From assembly GCF_050948175.1 (NCBI RefSeq), contig NW_027490245.1, positions 713,680 to 777,679 of the forward strand: a stretch of DNA of 64,000 nt. The letters are read 5' to 3'. This DNA is from Xylocopa sonorina (taxonomy: Eukaryota; Arthropoda; Insecta; Hymenoptera; Apidae). Below the pieces are notes generated by a model that saw nothing but the letters and a program-made list of their open reading frames with translations, ran no database searches and was not told where the DNA came from. Of the stretch, positions 26,771 to 40,909 are shown piece after piece. Every line of letters begins with the position of its first letter. Position 1 is the first letter of the stretch. A program made the translations under genes and the position numbers.

Positions 26771-27700
26771 ACGATACGTAGGCATCTGCAAACTCTATTT
26801 CCTAGCAAGGAAGTGTCGCATTTACATTCTTTTGAAAGGAATAGGAGGTATACAACGCACTTCGCAATGAATATTATATCATATCATGAAACGTAGTTAT
26901 GAGATGCGATATGACGATTTAAGAAGCATTAGAACACTATTGCTTCGATACGTAGACATCTGCAAACGCTATTTCTTAGCAAGGAAGTGTCGCATTTACA
27001 TTCGTTTGAAGTGAAGACGAGGTATACAGGACACTTCGCAACGAACATTATATCTTATCAGGAAACCTAGGAGTGAGATGCGATATCGCGATTTAAGAAG
27101 CATTAGAATTCTATTGCTTCGATACGTAGACGTCAGCAAACGCTATTTCCTAGCAAGGAAGTGTCGCATGTACATTCAATTGAAGTGTATGCGAGATATA
27201 CATGGCACTTCGCAATGAATATTATATATTATCACGAAACATAGAAATGAGAAGCGATACCGCGATTTAAGAAGCATTAGAATTCTATTGTTTCGATACG
27301 TAGACGTCAGCAAACGCTATTTCCTAGCAAGGAAGTGTCGCATTTACATTCGTTTGAAGTCAAGACGAGGTATACATGACACTTCGCAACGAACATTATA
27401 TCTTATCAGGAAACCTAGAAGTGAGATGCGATATCGCTTTATGAGAAGCATTAGAACCCCACTTCTTCGATACGTAAACATCTGCAAACGCTATTTCCTA
27501 GCAAAGAAGTGTCGCATTTACACTCTTTTGAAGTGAATACGAGGTATACACGACACTTCGCAATGAACATTATATCTTATCATGAAACATAGATGTGGGA
27601 TGCGATATCGCGTTTTAAGAAGCATTAGAACACTATTGCTTCGATACGTAGACATCTGCAAACGCTATTTCGGAGCAAGGAAGTGTCGCATTTACATTCA
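26766..27700 (+). repeat. Higher-order copy C1 (14-monomer spacing)
   Basis: Near-identical to 29202-30136 at an offset of exactly 2436 bp (14 x 174). Shared variants include GTAGGCATCTGCAAACTC, GTAGACGTCAGC and CTTTATGAGAAGC. A third, partial relative of its right half lies near 34042-34290. Confidence 0.85.
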
Positions 27701-27719
27701 ATTGAAGTGTATGCGAGAT

Positions 27720-29345
27720 ATACATAACACTGCACAGTGAATATTATATCTTATCATGAAACATAGAAATGAGATGCGACATGGCGATTTAAGAAGCATC
27801 AGAACTCTATTGCTTCGATACGTAGACATCTGCAAACGCTATTTCCTAGCAAGGAAGTGTCGCATGTACATTCAGTTGAAGTGTATGCGAGATATACATG
27901 GCACTTCGCAATGAATATTATATATTATCACGAAACATAGAAATGAGAAGCGATACCGCGTTTTGAGAAGCATTAGAACTCCAATGCCACGATGCGCAGA
28001 CATCTGCAAACGCTATTTCCTAGCAAGGAAGTGTCGCATTTACATTCAATTGAAGTGTATGCGAGATATACATAACACTGCACAATGAATATTATATCTT
28101 ATCATGAAACATAGGAATGAGATGCGATATCGCGATTTAACAAGGATTAGAATTCTATTGCTTCGATACGTAGACATCTGCCAACGCTATTTCCTAGCAA
28201 GGAAGTGTCGCATTTATATTCATTTGAAGTGTATGCGAGGTGTACATAACACTGCACAATGAATATTATATCTTATCATGAAACATAGAAATGAGATGCG
28301 ATATCGCGATTTAAGAAGCTTTAGAAATCTATTGCTTCAATACGAAGACATCAGCAAACGCTATTTCCTAGCAAGGAAGTGTCGCATTTACATTCATTTG
28401 AAGTGTATGCAAGGTATACATGACACTACTCGATGAATATTATATACTATCATGAAACATAGAAATGAGAAACGCTGTCGCGTTTTGAGAAGCATTAGAG
28501 CACTAATGCTACGATACGTAGACATCTGCAAACGCTATTTCCTAGCAAGGAAGTGTCGCATTTACATTCGTTTGAAGTGTATGCGAGGTATACGTGACAC
28601 TTCGCAATGAATATTATATATTATCATGAAACATAGAAATGAGATGCTATATCGAGATTTAAGAAGCATTAGAATTCTATTGCTTCGATACATAGACATC
28701 TGCAAACGCTATTTCCTAGCAAGGAAGTGTCGCATTTACATTCGTTTGAAGTGTATGCGAGGTATACGTGACACTACGCAATGAATATTATATATTATAA
28801 TGAAACATAGATATGAGATGCGATATCGCGAATTAGCAAGCTTTAGAAATCTATTGCTTCGATACGTAGACATCTGCAAACGCTATCTCCTAGCAAGGAA
28901 GTGTCGCATGTACATTCAATTGAAGTGTATGCGAGATATACATGGCACTTCGCAATGAATATTATATATTATCACGAAACATAGAAATGAGAAGCGATAC
29001 CGCGTTTTGAGAAGCATTAGAACTCTAATGCCACGATGCGCAGACATCTGCAAACGCTATTTCCTAGCAAGGAAGTGTCGCATTTACATTCAATTGAAGT
29101 GTATGCGAGATATACATAACACTGCACAATGAATATTATATCTTATCATGAAACATAGGAATGAGATGCGATATCGCGTTTTGAGAAGCATTAGAGCACT
29201 AATGCTACGATACGTAGGCATCTGCAAACTCTATTTCCTAGCAAGGAAGTGTCGCATTTACATTCTTTTGAAAGGAATAGGAGGTATACAACGCACTTCG
29301 CAATGAATATTATATCATATCATGAAACGTAGTTATGAGATGCGA
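27720..29345 (+). repeat. Higher-order copy D1 (20-monomer spacing)
   Basis: About 1.6 kb nearly identical to 31199-32824 at an offset of 3479 bp (20 x 174 minus 1). A third partial copy (28445-28885) is found again at 34530-34970. Identity is high enough to indicate recent amplification. Confidence 0.87.
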
Positions 29346-30136
29346 TATGACGATTTAAGAAGCATTAGAACACTATTGCTTCGATACGTAGACATCTGCA
29401 AACGCTATTTCTTAGCAAGGAAGTGTCGCATTTACATTCGTTTGAAGTGAAGACGAGGTATACAGGACACTTCGCAACGAACATTATATCTTATCAGGAA
29501 ACCTAGGAGTGAGATGCGATATCGCGATTTAAGAAGCATTAGAATTCTATTGCTTCGATACGTAGACGTCAGCAAAAGCTATTTCCTAGCAAGGAAGTGT
29601 CGCATGTACATTCAATTGAAGTGTATGCGAGATATACATGGCACTTCGCAATGAATATTATATATTATCACGAAACATAGAAATGAGAAGCGATACCGCG
29701 ATTTAAGAAGCATTAGAATTCTATTGCTTCGATACGTAGACGTCAGCAAACGCTATTTCCTAGCAAGGAAGTGTCGCATTTACATTCGTTTGAAGTCAAG
29801 ACGAGGTATACATGACACTTCGCAACGAACATTATATCTTATCAGGAAACCTAGAAGTGAGATGCGATATCGCTTTATGAGAAGCATTAGAACCCCACTT
29901 CTTCGATACGTAAACATCTGCAAACGCTATTTCCTAGCAAAGAAGTGTCGCATTTACACTCTTTTGAAGTGAATACGAGGTATACACGACACTTCCCAAT
30001 GAACATTATATCTTATCATGAAACATAGATGTGGGATGCGATATCGCGTTTTAAAAAGCATTAGAACACTATTGCTTCGATACGTAGACATCTGCAAACG
30101 CTATTTCGGAGCAAGGAAGTGTCGCATTTACATTCA
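29202..30136 (+). repeat. Higher-order copy C2 (14-monomer spacing)
   Basis: Partner of 26766-27700. Its first ~140 bp overlap the right end of copy D1, so the order across 26.8-32.8 kb is C-D-C-spacer-D. Confidence 0.85.
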
Positions 30137-31198
30137 TTTGAAGTGTATGCGAGGTATACATGACACTTCGCAGTGAATATTATATATTATCATGAAACAT
30201 AGAAATGAGATGCGATATCGCGAATTATCAAGATTTAGAACTCTATTGCTTCGATACGTAGACGTCTACAAACGCCGTTTCCAGCAAGGAAGTGTCGCAT
30301 TTACATTCTTCTGAAGTGAATACGAGGTATACATAACACTCCACAATGAATATTATATATTATCATGAAACATAGTAATGAGTAGCGATATCGCGTTTTG
30401 AGATGCATTAGAACGCTAATTCTACGATACGTAGACATCTGCAAACGCTATTTCCTGGCAAGGAAGTGTCTCATTTACATTCTTTTGAAGTGAATACGAG
30501 GTATACATAACACTCCACAATGAATATTATATGTTATCATGAAACATAGAAATGAGATGCGATATTGCGAATTAGCAAGCTTTAGAACTCAATTGCTTCG
30601 ATACGTAGACATCTGCAAACGCTATTTCCTAGCAAGGAAGTGTCGCATTTACATTCATTTGATGTGTATGCGAGGTACACGTGATACTACGCAATGAATA
30701 TTATATACTATCATGAAACATAGAAAGGAGAAACGATGTCGCGTATTGAGAAGCATTAGAGCACTAATGCTACGATACGTAGACATCTGTAAACGCTATT
30801 TCCTAGCAAGGAAGTGTCGCATTTACATTCTTATGAAATGAATACGAGGTATGCATAACACTCCACAGTGAATATTATATATTATCATGAAACATAGTAA
30901 TGAATGGTGATATCTCGTTTTGAGAAGCATTAGAACTCTAACGCTACGATACGTAGATATCTGCAAACGCTATTTCCTGGCAAGGAAATGTCGCATTTAC
31001 ATTCATTTGATGTGTATGCGAGCTATACATGACACTACGCAATGAATATTATATACTATCATGAAACATAGAAAGGAGAATCGATGTCGCGTTTTGAGAA
31101 GCATTAGAGCACTAATTCTACGATACGTAGACATCTGCAAACGTTATTTCCTAGCAAAGAAGTGTCGCATTTATATTCTTTTGAAGTGAATACGAGGT

Positions 31199-32824
31199 AT
31201 ACATAACACTGCACAGTGAATATTATATCTTATCATGAAACATAGAAATGAGATGCGACATGGCGATTTAAGAAGCATCAGAACTCTATTGCTTCGATAC
31301 GTAGACATCTGCAAACGCTATTTCCTAGCAAGGAAGTGTCGCAAGTACATTCAGTTGAAGTGTATGCGAGATATACATGGCACTTCGCAATGAATATTAT
31401 ATATTATCACGAAACATAGAAATGAGAAGCGATACCGCGTTTTGAGAAGCATCAGAACTCCAATGCCACGATGCGCAGACATCTGCAAACGCTATTTCCT
31501 AGCAAGGAAGTGTCGCATTTACATTCAATTGAAGTGTATGCGAGATATACATAACACTGCACAATGAATATTATATCTTATCATGAAACATAGGAATGAG
31601 ATGCGATATCGCGATTTAACAAGGATTAGAATTCTATTGCTTCGATACGTAGACATCTGCCAACGCTATTTCCTAGCAAGGAAGTGTCGCATTTATATTC
31701 ATTTGAAGTGTATGCGAGGTGTACATAACACTGCACAATGAATATTATATCTTATCATGAAACATAGAAATGAGATGCGATATCGCGATTTAAGAAGCTT
31801 TAGAAATCTATTGCTTCGATACGAAGACATCAGCAAACGCTATTTCCTAGCAAGGAAGTGTCGCATTTACATTCATTTGAAGTGTATGCAAGGTATACAT
31901 GACACTACTCGATGAATATTATATACTATCATGAAACATAGAAATGAGAAACGCTGTCGCGTTTTGAGAAGCATTAGAGCACTAATGCTACGATACGTAG
32001 ACATCTGCAAACGCTATTTCCTAGCAAGGAAGTGTCGCATTTACATTCGTTTGAAGTGTATGCGAGGTATACGTGACACTTCGCAATGAATATTATATAT
32101 TATCATGAAACATAGAAATGAGATGCTATATCGAGATTTAAGAAGCATTAGAATTCTATTGCTTCGATACATAGACATCTGCAAACGCTATTTCCTAGCA
32201 AGGAAGTGTCGCATTTACATTCGTTTGAAGTGTATGCGAGGTATACGTGACACTACGCAATGAATATTATATATTATAATGAAACATAGATATGAGATGC
32301 GATATCGCGAATTAGCAAGCTTTAGAAATCTATTGCTTCGATACGTAGACATCTGCAAACGCTATTTCCTAGCAAGGAAGTGTCGCATGTACATTCAATT
32401 GAAGTGTATGCGAGATATACATGGCACTTCGCAATGAATATTATATATTATCACGAAACATAGAAATGAGAAGCGATACCGCGTTTTGAGAAGCATTAGA
32501 ACTCTAATGCCACGATGCGCAGACATCTGCAAACGCTATTTCCTAGCAAGGAAGTGTCGCATTTACATTCAATTGAAGTGTATGCGAGATATACATAACA
32601 CTGCACAATGAATATTATATCTTATCATGAAACATAGGAATGAGATGCGATATCGCGTTTTGAGAAGCATTAGAGCACTAATGCTACGATACGTAGGCAT
32701 CTGCAAACTCTATTTCCTAGCAAGGAAGTGTCGCATTTACATTCTTTTGAAAGGAATAGGAGGTATACAACGCACTTCGCAATGAATATTATATCATATC
32801 ATGAAACGTAGTTATGAGATGCGA
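31199..32824 (+). repeat. Higher-order copy D2 (20-monomer spacing)
   Basis: Partner of 27720-29345. Similarity breaks at 32824, where a one-base insertion (GATAACGACG for GATATGACG) is seen. Confidence 0.87.
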
Positions 32825-34529
32825 TAACGACGATTTAAGAAGCATTAGAACACTATTGCTTCGATACGTAGACATCTGCAAACGCTACTTCCTAGGAAGG
32901 AAGTGTCGCATTTACATTCGGTTGAAGTGTATGCGAGGTATACGTGACACTTCGCAATGAATATTATATATTATCATGAAACAGAAATGAGATGCGATAT
33001 CGCGATTTAAGAAGCATTAGAATTCTATTGCTTCGATACGTAGACGTCAGCAAACGCTATTTCCTAGCAAGGAAGTGTCGCATGTACATTCAATTGAAGT
33101 GTATGCGAGATATACATGGCACTTCGCAATGAATATTATATATTATCACGAAACATAGAAATGAGATGCGATATTGCGAATTAGCAAGCTTTAGAACTCA
33201 AATGCTTCGATACGTAGACATCTGCAAACGCAATTTCCTAGCGAGGAAGTGTCGCATTTACATTCATTTGAAGTATAGACGAGATATACATAACACTGCA
33301 CAATGAATATTATATCTTATCATGAAACATAGAAATGAGATGCGATATGGCGATTTAAGAAGAATTAGAACTCTATTGCTTCGACACGTAGTCATCGGCA
33401 AACGCTATTTCCAAGCAAGGAATTGTCGCATTTACATTCTATTGAATGAATACGAGGTCTTCATAACACTGCACAATGATTATAATATCTTATCATGAAG
33501 CATAGAAGTGAGATGCGATATCGCTATTTAAGAAGCTTTTGAACTCTATTGCTTCGATACGTAGATATCTGCAAACACTATTTCCTAGCAAGGAACTGTC
33601 GCATTCACATTCATTTGAAGTGTATGCGAGGTATACATGGCACTTCGCAATGATTACTATATATTATCATGAAACATAGATATGAGATGCGGTATAGCGA
33701 ATTAGATCTTTAGAAACCTATAGCTTCCATACGTAGACATCTGCAAACGCTATTTCCCAGCAATGATGCGTCGCATTTACATTCTGTTGAAGTGAATACG
33801 AGGTATACCTAACAATCCACAATGAATATTATATATTATCATGAAACATAGTAATGAGTAGCGATATCGCGTCTTGAGAAGCATTAGAACCCTAATGCTA
33901 CGATACGTAGACATCTGCAAACGCTATTTCCTGGCAAGGAAGCATCGCGTTTACATTCTTTTGAAGTGAATACGAGGTATACATAACACTCCACAATGAA
34001 TATTATATATTATCATGAAACATAGTAATGAGTAGCGATATCGCTTTATGAGAAGCATTAGAACCCTACTTCTTCGATACGTACACATCTGCAAACGCTA
34101 TTTCCTAGCAAAGAAGTGTCGCATTTACACTCTTTTGAAGTGAATACGAGGTATATACGACACTTCGCAATGAACATTATATCTTATCATGAAACATAGA
34201 TGTGGGATGCGATATCGCGTTTTAAGAAGCATTAGAACACTATTGCTTCGATACGTAGACATCTGCAAACGCTATTTCGGAGCAAGGAAGTGTCGCATTT
34301 ACATTCATTTGATGTGTATGCGAGGTACACATGATACTACGCAATGAGTGTTATATACTATCATGAAACATAGAAAGGAGAAACGATGTCGCGTTTTGAG
34401 AAGCATTAGAGCACTAATGCTACGATACGTAGACATCTGCAAACGCTATTTCCTAGCAAGGAAGTGTCGCATTTACATTCATTTGAAGTGTATGCGAGAT
34501 ATACATAACACTGCACAATGAATATTATA

Positions 34530-34970
34530 TACTATCATGAAACATAGAAATGAGAAACGCTGTCGCGTTTTGAGAAGCATTAGAGCACTAATGCTACGAT
34601 ACGTAGACATCTGCAAACGCTATTTCCTAGCAAGGAAGTGTCGCATTTACATTCGTTTGAAGTGTATGCGAGGTATACGTGACACTTCGCAATGAATATT
34701 ATATATTATCATGAAACATAGAAATGAGATGCTATATCGAGATTTAAGAAGCATTAGAATTCTATTGCTTCGATACATAGACATCTGCAAACGCTATTTC
34801 CTAGCAAGGAAGTGTCGCATTTACATTCGTTTGAAGTGTATGCGAGGTATACGTGACACTACGCAATGAATATTATATATTATAATGAAACATAGATATG
34901 AGATGCGATATCGCGAATTAGCAAGCTTTAGAAATCTATTGCTTCGATACGTAGACATCTGCAAAGGCTA
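34530..34970 (+). repeat. Partial third copy of the D unit
   Basis: Matches 28445-28885 and 31924-32364, including the AACGCTGTCGCG variant (28471, 31950, 34556) and the ATATCGAGATTTAAG variant. About 2.5 monomers long. Confidence 0.75.
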
Positions 34971-36755
34971 TTTCCTGGCAAGGTAGTGTCGCGTTTACAA
35001 TCTTTTGAAGTGAATACAAGGTATACATAACTCTCCACATTGAATATAATATCTTATCATGAAACATAGAAATGAGATGCAATATGGCGATTTAAGAAGC
35101 ATTAGAACTCTATTGCTTCGATACGTAGATATCTGCAAACACTATTTCCTAGCAAGGAACTGTCGCATTCACATTCATTTGAAGTGAATACGAGGTATTC
35201 ATAACACTGCAAAATGAATATTATATCATGAAACATAGAATTAAAATGCGATATCGCGATTTAAGTAGCTTTAGAACTCAATTGCTTCGAGACGTAGACA
35301 TCTGCAAACGCTATTTCCTGGCGAGGAAGTGTCGCGTTTACATTCTTTTGAAGTGAATACGAGGTATACATAACACTTCGCAATGAACATTATATATTAT
35401 CGTGAAACATAGATATAATATGCGATATCGCGTTTTGGGAAGCACTAGAACTCTAATGCTACCATACGTAGACATCTGCAAACGCTACTTCCTGGCAAGG
35501 ATGTGTCGCGTTTACATTCTTTTGAAGTGAATACGAGGTATACATAACACTACACAATGAATATTATATCTTAACATGAAACATAGAAATGAGATGCTAT
35601 ATGACGATTTAAGAAGCTTTAGAACTCTATTGCTTCGATACGTAGATATCTGCAAACACTATTTCCTAGCAGGGAACTGACGCATTCACATTCATTTGAA
35701 GTGTATGCGAGGTATACATGACACTTCGCAATGAATATTATATATTATCATGAAACGTAGTAATGAGTAGCGATATCGCGTTTTGAGAAGCAATAGAACT
35801 CTATAGCTACCATACGTAGACATCTGCAGACGCTATTTCCTAGCAAGGAAGTGTCGCATTTACATTCAATTGAAGTTTATGCGATGTATACATGGCACTT
35901 CGCAATGAATATTATATCTTGTCATGAAACATAGAAATGAGATGCGATATGGCGATTTAAGAAGCATTAGAACTCTATTGCTACGATACGTAGACATCTG
36001 CAAACGCTATTTCCTGGCGAGGAAGTGTCGCATTTACATTCTTTTGAAATGAACACGAGGCATACATGACACTTCGCATTGAATATTATATCTTATTATG
36101 AAACATAGAAATGAAATGCGATATCGCGTTTTGAGAAGCATTAGAACTCTATTGCTACGATACGTGGACATCTGCAAGCGATATTTCCTAGCAAGGAAGT
36201 TTCGCATTTACATTCTTTTGAAGTGTATGCGAGGTACAAGTGACATTTCGAAATGAATATTATATCTTATCATGAAACATTGAAATGAGATGCGATATCG
36301 CGTTTTAAGAAGCATTAGATATCTATTGCTACGACACGTAGACATCTGCAAACGCTATTTCCCAGCACGGAAGTGTCGCATTTACATTCTATTCAAGTGA
36401 ATACGAGGTATACATGACACTTCGCATTGAATATTATACCTTATCACGAAACACAGAAAAGAGATGCGATATCCCGTTATAAGAAGGATTAGAACACTAT
36501 TGCTTCTATAGGTAGACATCTACAAACGCAATTTCCTAGCATGATAGTGTCGTATTTACATTCTTTTGAAGTGAATTCGAGGTATTCATAACACTCTACA
36601 ATGAATATTATACCTTATCACGAAACATAAAATTGAAATACGATATCGCGATTTAAGAAGTAATAGAACCCAATTGCTTCGATACGGAGACATCTGCAAA
36701 CGCTATTTCCTAGGATGGAAATGTAGCATTTACATTCTTTTGAAGTGAATACGAG

Positions 36756-37758
36756 GTATACATGACACTTCGCAATGAATATTATATCTTATCACGAAAC
36801 ATAGAAATGATATGCGATATCGCGATATAAGAAGCATTAGAACTTTATTGCCTCGATACGTAGACATCTGTAAACGCTATCTCCTAGCATGGAACTGTCG
36901 CATTTACATACCTTTGAAATGAATACGAGGTATACATTACACTTCGCATTGAATATTATATCTTATCACGAAACATAGAAATGAGATGCGATATCGTGTT
37001 TTAAAAAGCATTAGAACTCCATTGCTACCATTCGTAGAAATCTGCAAAAGCTATTTCCTAGATGGAAATGTTGCATTTACATTCATTTGTAGTGTATGCG
37101 GGATATACATGACACTTCGCAGTGAATATTGTACCTTATAATGATACATAGTAGTGAGATGCGATATCGCGATATAAGAAGCACTAGAACTATATTGCTA
37201 CGATAAGTAGACATGTGCAAACGCCATTTCCTAGCAAGGAAGTATCGCATTTACATTCATTTGAAGTGTATGCGAGGTATAAGTGACACTTCGCAATGAA
37301 TATTATATCTTATCATGAATCATAGAAATGAGATGCGATATCGCGTTTTAAGAAGCATTAGAACTCTATTGCTGCGATACGTAGACATCTGCAAACGCTT
37401 TTTAATAGCAAGGAAGTGTCGTATTTCCATTCTTTTGAAGTGAAAACGTGGTATACATAACTCTCCACAATGATTATTATATCTTATCATGAGACATAGG
37501 AATGAGATGCGATATCCCGTTTCAAGAAGCATTAGAACTCTTTTGCTTTGATACGTAGACATCTGCAAACGCTATTTCCTATCAAGGAATAGTCGCATTT
37601 ACATTCTTTTGAAGTGAAAACGAGGTATATATGACACTTCGCGATGAATATTGTATCTTATCATGAAACGTAGAAATGTGATGCGATATCGCATTTTAAG
37701 AAGCATTAGAACTCTATTGCCTCTAAACGTAGACATCTGCAAACGCTATTTCCTAGCA
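36756..37758 (+). repeat. Higher-order copy E1 (7-monomer tandem duplication)
   Basis: About 1 kb nearly identical to 37973-38975 at an offset of 1217 bp (7 x 174 minus 1). The copies are separated by only about 215 bp. Shared variants include GATATGCGATATCGCGATAT, the CTAGATGGAAATG deletion and TTTTTAATAGCAAGG. Confidence 0.88.
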
Positions 37759-37972
37759 AGGAAGTGGCGCATTTACATTATTTCGAAGTGAATGCCAGGT
37801 ATACATAACACTTCGCAATGAATATTATATCTTATCATGAAACATAGAAGTGAGATGCGACATCTCGTTTTAAGCAGCACTATAAATCTATTGTTTTGAT
37901 ACGTAGATATCTGGATACGCTATTTCCTAGCAAGAAAGTGTCGCATTTACATTCTTTTGAAGTGAATACGAG

Positions 37973-38975
37973 ATATACATGACACTTCGCAATGAATATT
38001 ATATCTTATCACGAAACATAGAAATGATATGCGATATCGCGATATAAGAAGCATTAGAACTTTATTGCCTCGATACGTAGACATCTGTAAACGCTATCTC
38101 CTAGCATGGAAATGTCGCATTTACATACCTTTGAAATGAATACGAGGTATACATTACACTTCGCATTGAATATTATATCTTATCACGAAACATAGAAATG
38201 AGATGCGATATCGTGTTTTAAAAAGCATTAGAACTCCATTGCTACCATTCGTAGAAATCTGCAAAAGCTATTTCCTAGATGGAAATGTTGCATTTACATT
38301 CATTTGTAGTGTATGCGGGATATACATGACACTTCGCAGTGAATATTGTACCTTATAATGATACATAGTAGTGAGATGCGATATCGCGATATAAGAAGCA
38401 CTAGAACTATATTGCTACGATAAGTAGACATGTGCAAACGCCATTTCCTAGCAAGGAAGTATCGCATTTACATTCATTTGAAGTGTATGCGAGGTATAAG
38501 TGACACTTCGCAATGAATATTATATCTTATCATGAATCATAGAAATGAGATGCGATATCGCGTTTTAAGAAGCATTAGAACTCTATTGCTGCGATACGTA
38601 GACATCTGCAAACGCTTTTTAATAGCAAGGAAGTGTCGTATTTCCATTCTTTTGAAGTGAAAACGTGGTATACATAACTCTCCACAATGATTATTATATC
38701 TTATCATGAGACATAGGAATGAGATGCGATATCCCGTTTCAAGAAGCATTAGAACTCTTTTGCTTTGATACGTAGACATCTGCAAACGCTATTTCCTATC
38801 AAGGAATAGTCGCATTTACATTCTTTTGAAGTGAAAACGAGGTATATATGACACTTCGCGATGAATATTGTATCTTATCATGAAACGTAGAAATGTGATG
38901 CGATATCGCATTTTAAGAAGCATTAGAACTCTATTGCCTCTAAACGTAGACATCTGCAAACGCTATTTCCTAGCA
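37973..38975 (+). repeat. Higher-order copy E2 (7-monomer tandem duplication)
   Basis: Partner of 36756-37758. The near-complete identity makes this one of the most recent duplications in the window. Confidence 0.88.
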
Positions 38976-40909
38976 TGGAAGTGTCGCATTTACATTCTAT
39001 TGAAGCGAATACGAGGTATACATGACACTTCGTAATGAACATTATATCTTATCATGAAACATAGAATTGAGATGCCGTATTGCGATTTAAGTAGCATTGC
39101 TACGATACGTAGACATCTGCAAATGCCATTTACATCAAGGGAAAGTCGCATTTACATTCACTTGGAGTGTATGCGAGGTATACATGTCACTTCGCAATGA
39201 ATATTATATCTTATCATGATACAATGGAATGAGATGCGTTCTAAGAAGCATTAGAACACTATTGCTTCGATACGTAGACATCTGCAAACGCTATTTCCTA
39301 GCATGGAAGTGTCGCATTTACATTCTTTTGAAGTGAATACGAGATATACATGACACTTCGCAATGAGTATTATATCTTATCTCGAAACATAGAAGTGAGA
39401 TGCGATATCGCGATTTAAGAAGCACTAGAACACTATTGCTACCATACGTAGAAATCTAAAAACGCTATTTCCTAGAAAGGAAGTGGCGCATTTACATTTA
39501 TTTGAAGTGTAGACGAGGAATACATAACACTTCACAACGACTTTTATATCTTATCATGAAACATAGAAATGAGATGCGATATCGCGTTTTATAAAGCATT
39601 AGAACTCTATTGTTTCGACACGTAGTCATCTGGAAGCGCTATTTCTTAGCAAGGAGTATCGCATTTACATCCTTTTGCAGTGAATACGAGGTATACATGA
39701 CACTTCATAATGAATATTATATCTTATCATGAGACATAGAAGTGAGATGCGATATTGCGTTTTAAGAAGCATTAGAACTCTATTGCTACGATACGTAGAC
39801 ATCTGCAAACGCTATTTCCTAGCATGGAAGTGTCGCATTTACATTCTTTTGAAGTGAATACGAGATACACATGACACTTCGCAATGAGTATTACATCTTA
39901 TCTCGAAACATAGAAGTGAGATGCGATATCGCGATTTAAGAAGCACTAGAACACTATTGCTACGATGCGTAGACATCTGCAAATGTTATTTCCTAGCATG
40001 GAAGTGTCGCATTTACATTCTTTTGAAGTGAATACGAGGTATACATAACACTCCACAATGAATATTCTATCCTATCACGAAACATAGAAATGAAATGCGA
40101 CATCTCGTTTTAAGAAGCATTAGAACTCTATTGCTACGATTCGTAGACATCTGCAAAACCTATTTCCTAGCATGGAAGTGTCGCATTTACATTCTTCTGA
40201 AGTGAATACGAGGTATACATGACACTTCGCAATGAATATTATATCTTATCATGGAACATAGGTATGAGGTGCAATATCGCGTTTTGAGAAGCATTAGAAC
40301 TCTATTGCTAATATACGTAGACATCTGCAAACTCTATTTCCTAGGAAGGAAATGTCGCATATACATTCGATTGAAGTGAGCACGAGGTATACATGACACT
40401 TCGCAATGAATATTATATTTTATCATGAAACATAGAAGTGAGATGCGATATCGCGTTCTAAGAAGCATTAGAACACTATTGCTACGAAACGTAGACATCT
40501 GCAAACGCTATTTCGTAGCATGGAAGTGTCGCATTTACATTCTTTTGAAGTGAATACGAGATATACATGACACTTCGCAATGAGTATTATATCTTATCAT
40601 GAAACATAGAAGTGAGATGCGATATGGCGTCTTAAGAAGCATTAGACCTCTATTGCTACGATACGTAGGCATCTGCAAACGCTATTTCCTAGCACGGAAA
40701 TTTCGCATTTACATTCTTTTGAAGTGAATACGAGATATACATGACACTTCGCATTGAATATTATATCTTATCATGAAACATAGGAATGAGATGCGATATG
40801 GCGGTTCAAGAAGCATTAGAACTCTATTTCTTCGATACGCAGATATCTGCAAACCTTATTTCCTAGGAAGAGAGTGTCGCATTTACATTCTTTTGAAGTG
40901 AATACGAGG

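Larger units (their letters stand above)
23836..40909 (+). repeat. 174-bp satellite array, block 5, plus orientation (~98 monomers)
   Basis: The longest plus block. It holds the clearest higher-order structure: 14-, 20- and 7-monomer-spaced copies listed separately. A subfamily with ATTCAATTGAAGTGTATGCGAG and ATATACATGGCACTTCG dominates about 27.1-33.2 kb. Short internal deletions occur near 35225, 39095 and 39235. The block ends at the junction GAATACGAGG|TGTCACG. No gene is seen. Confidence 0.97.

Noticed and set aside
27288..29972. Two almost identical 82-residue frames as a gene family
   Set aside because: They are the two copies of higher-order unit C, 2436 bp apart, made entirely of satellite.
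37320..38785. Identical 82-residue minus-strand frames
   Set aside because: A consequence of the 7-monomer duplication; pure satellite.
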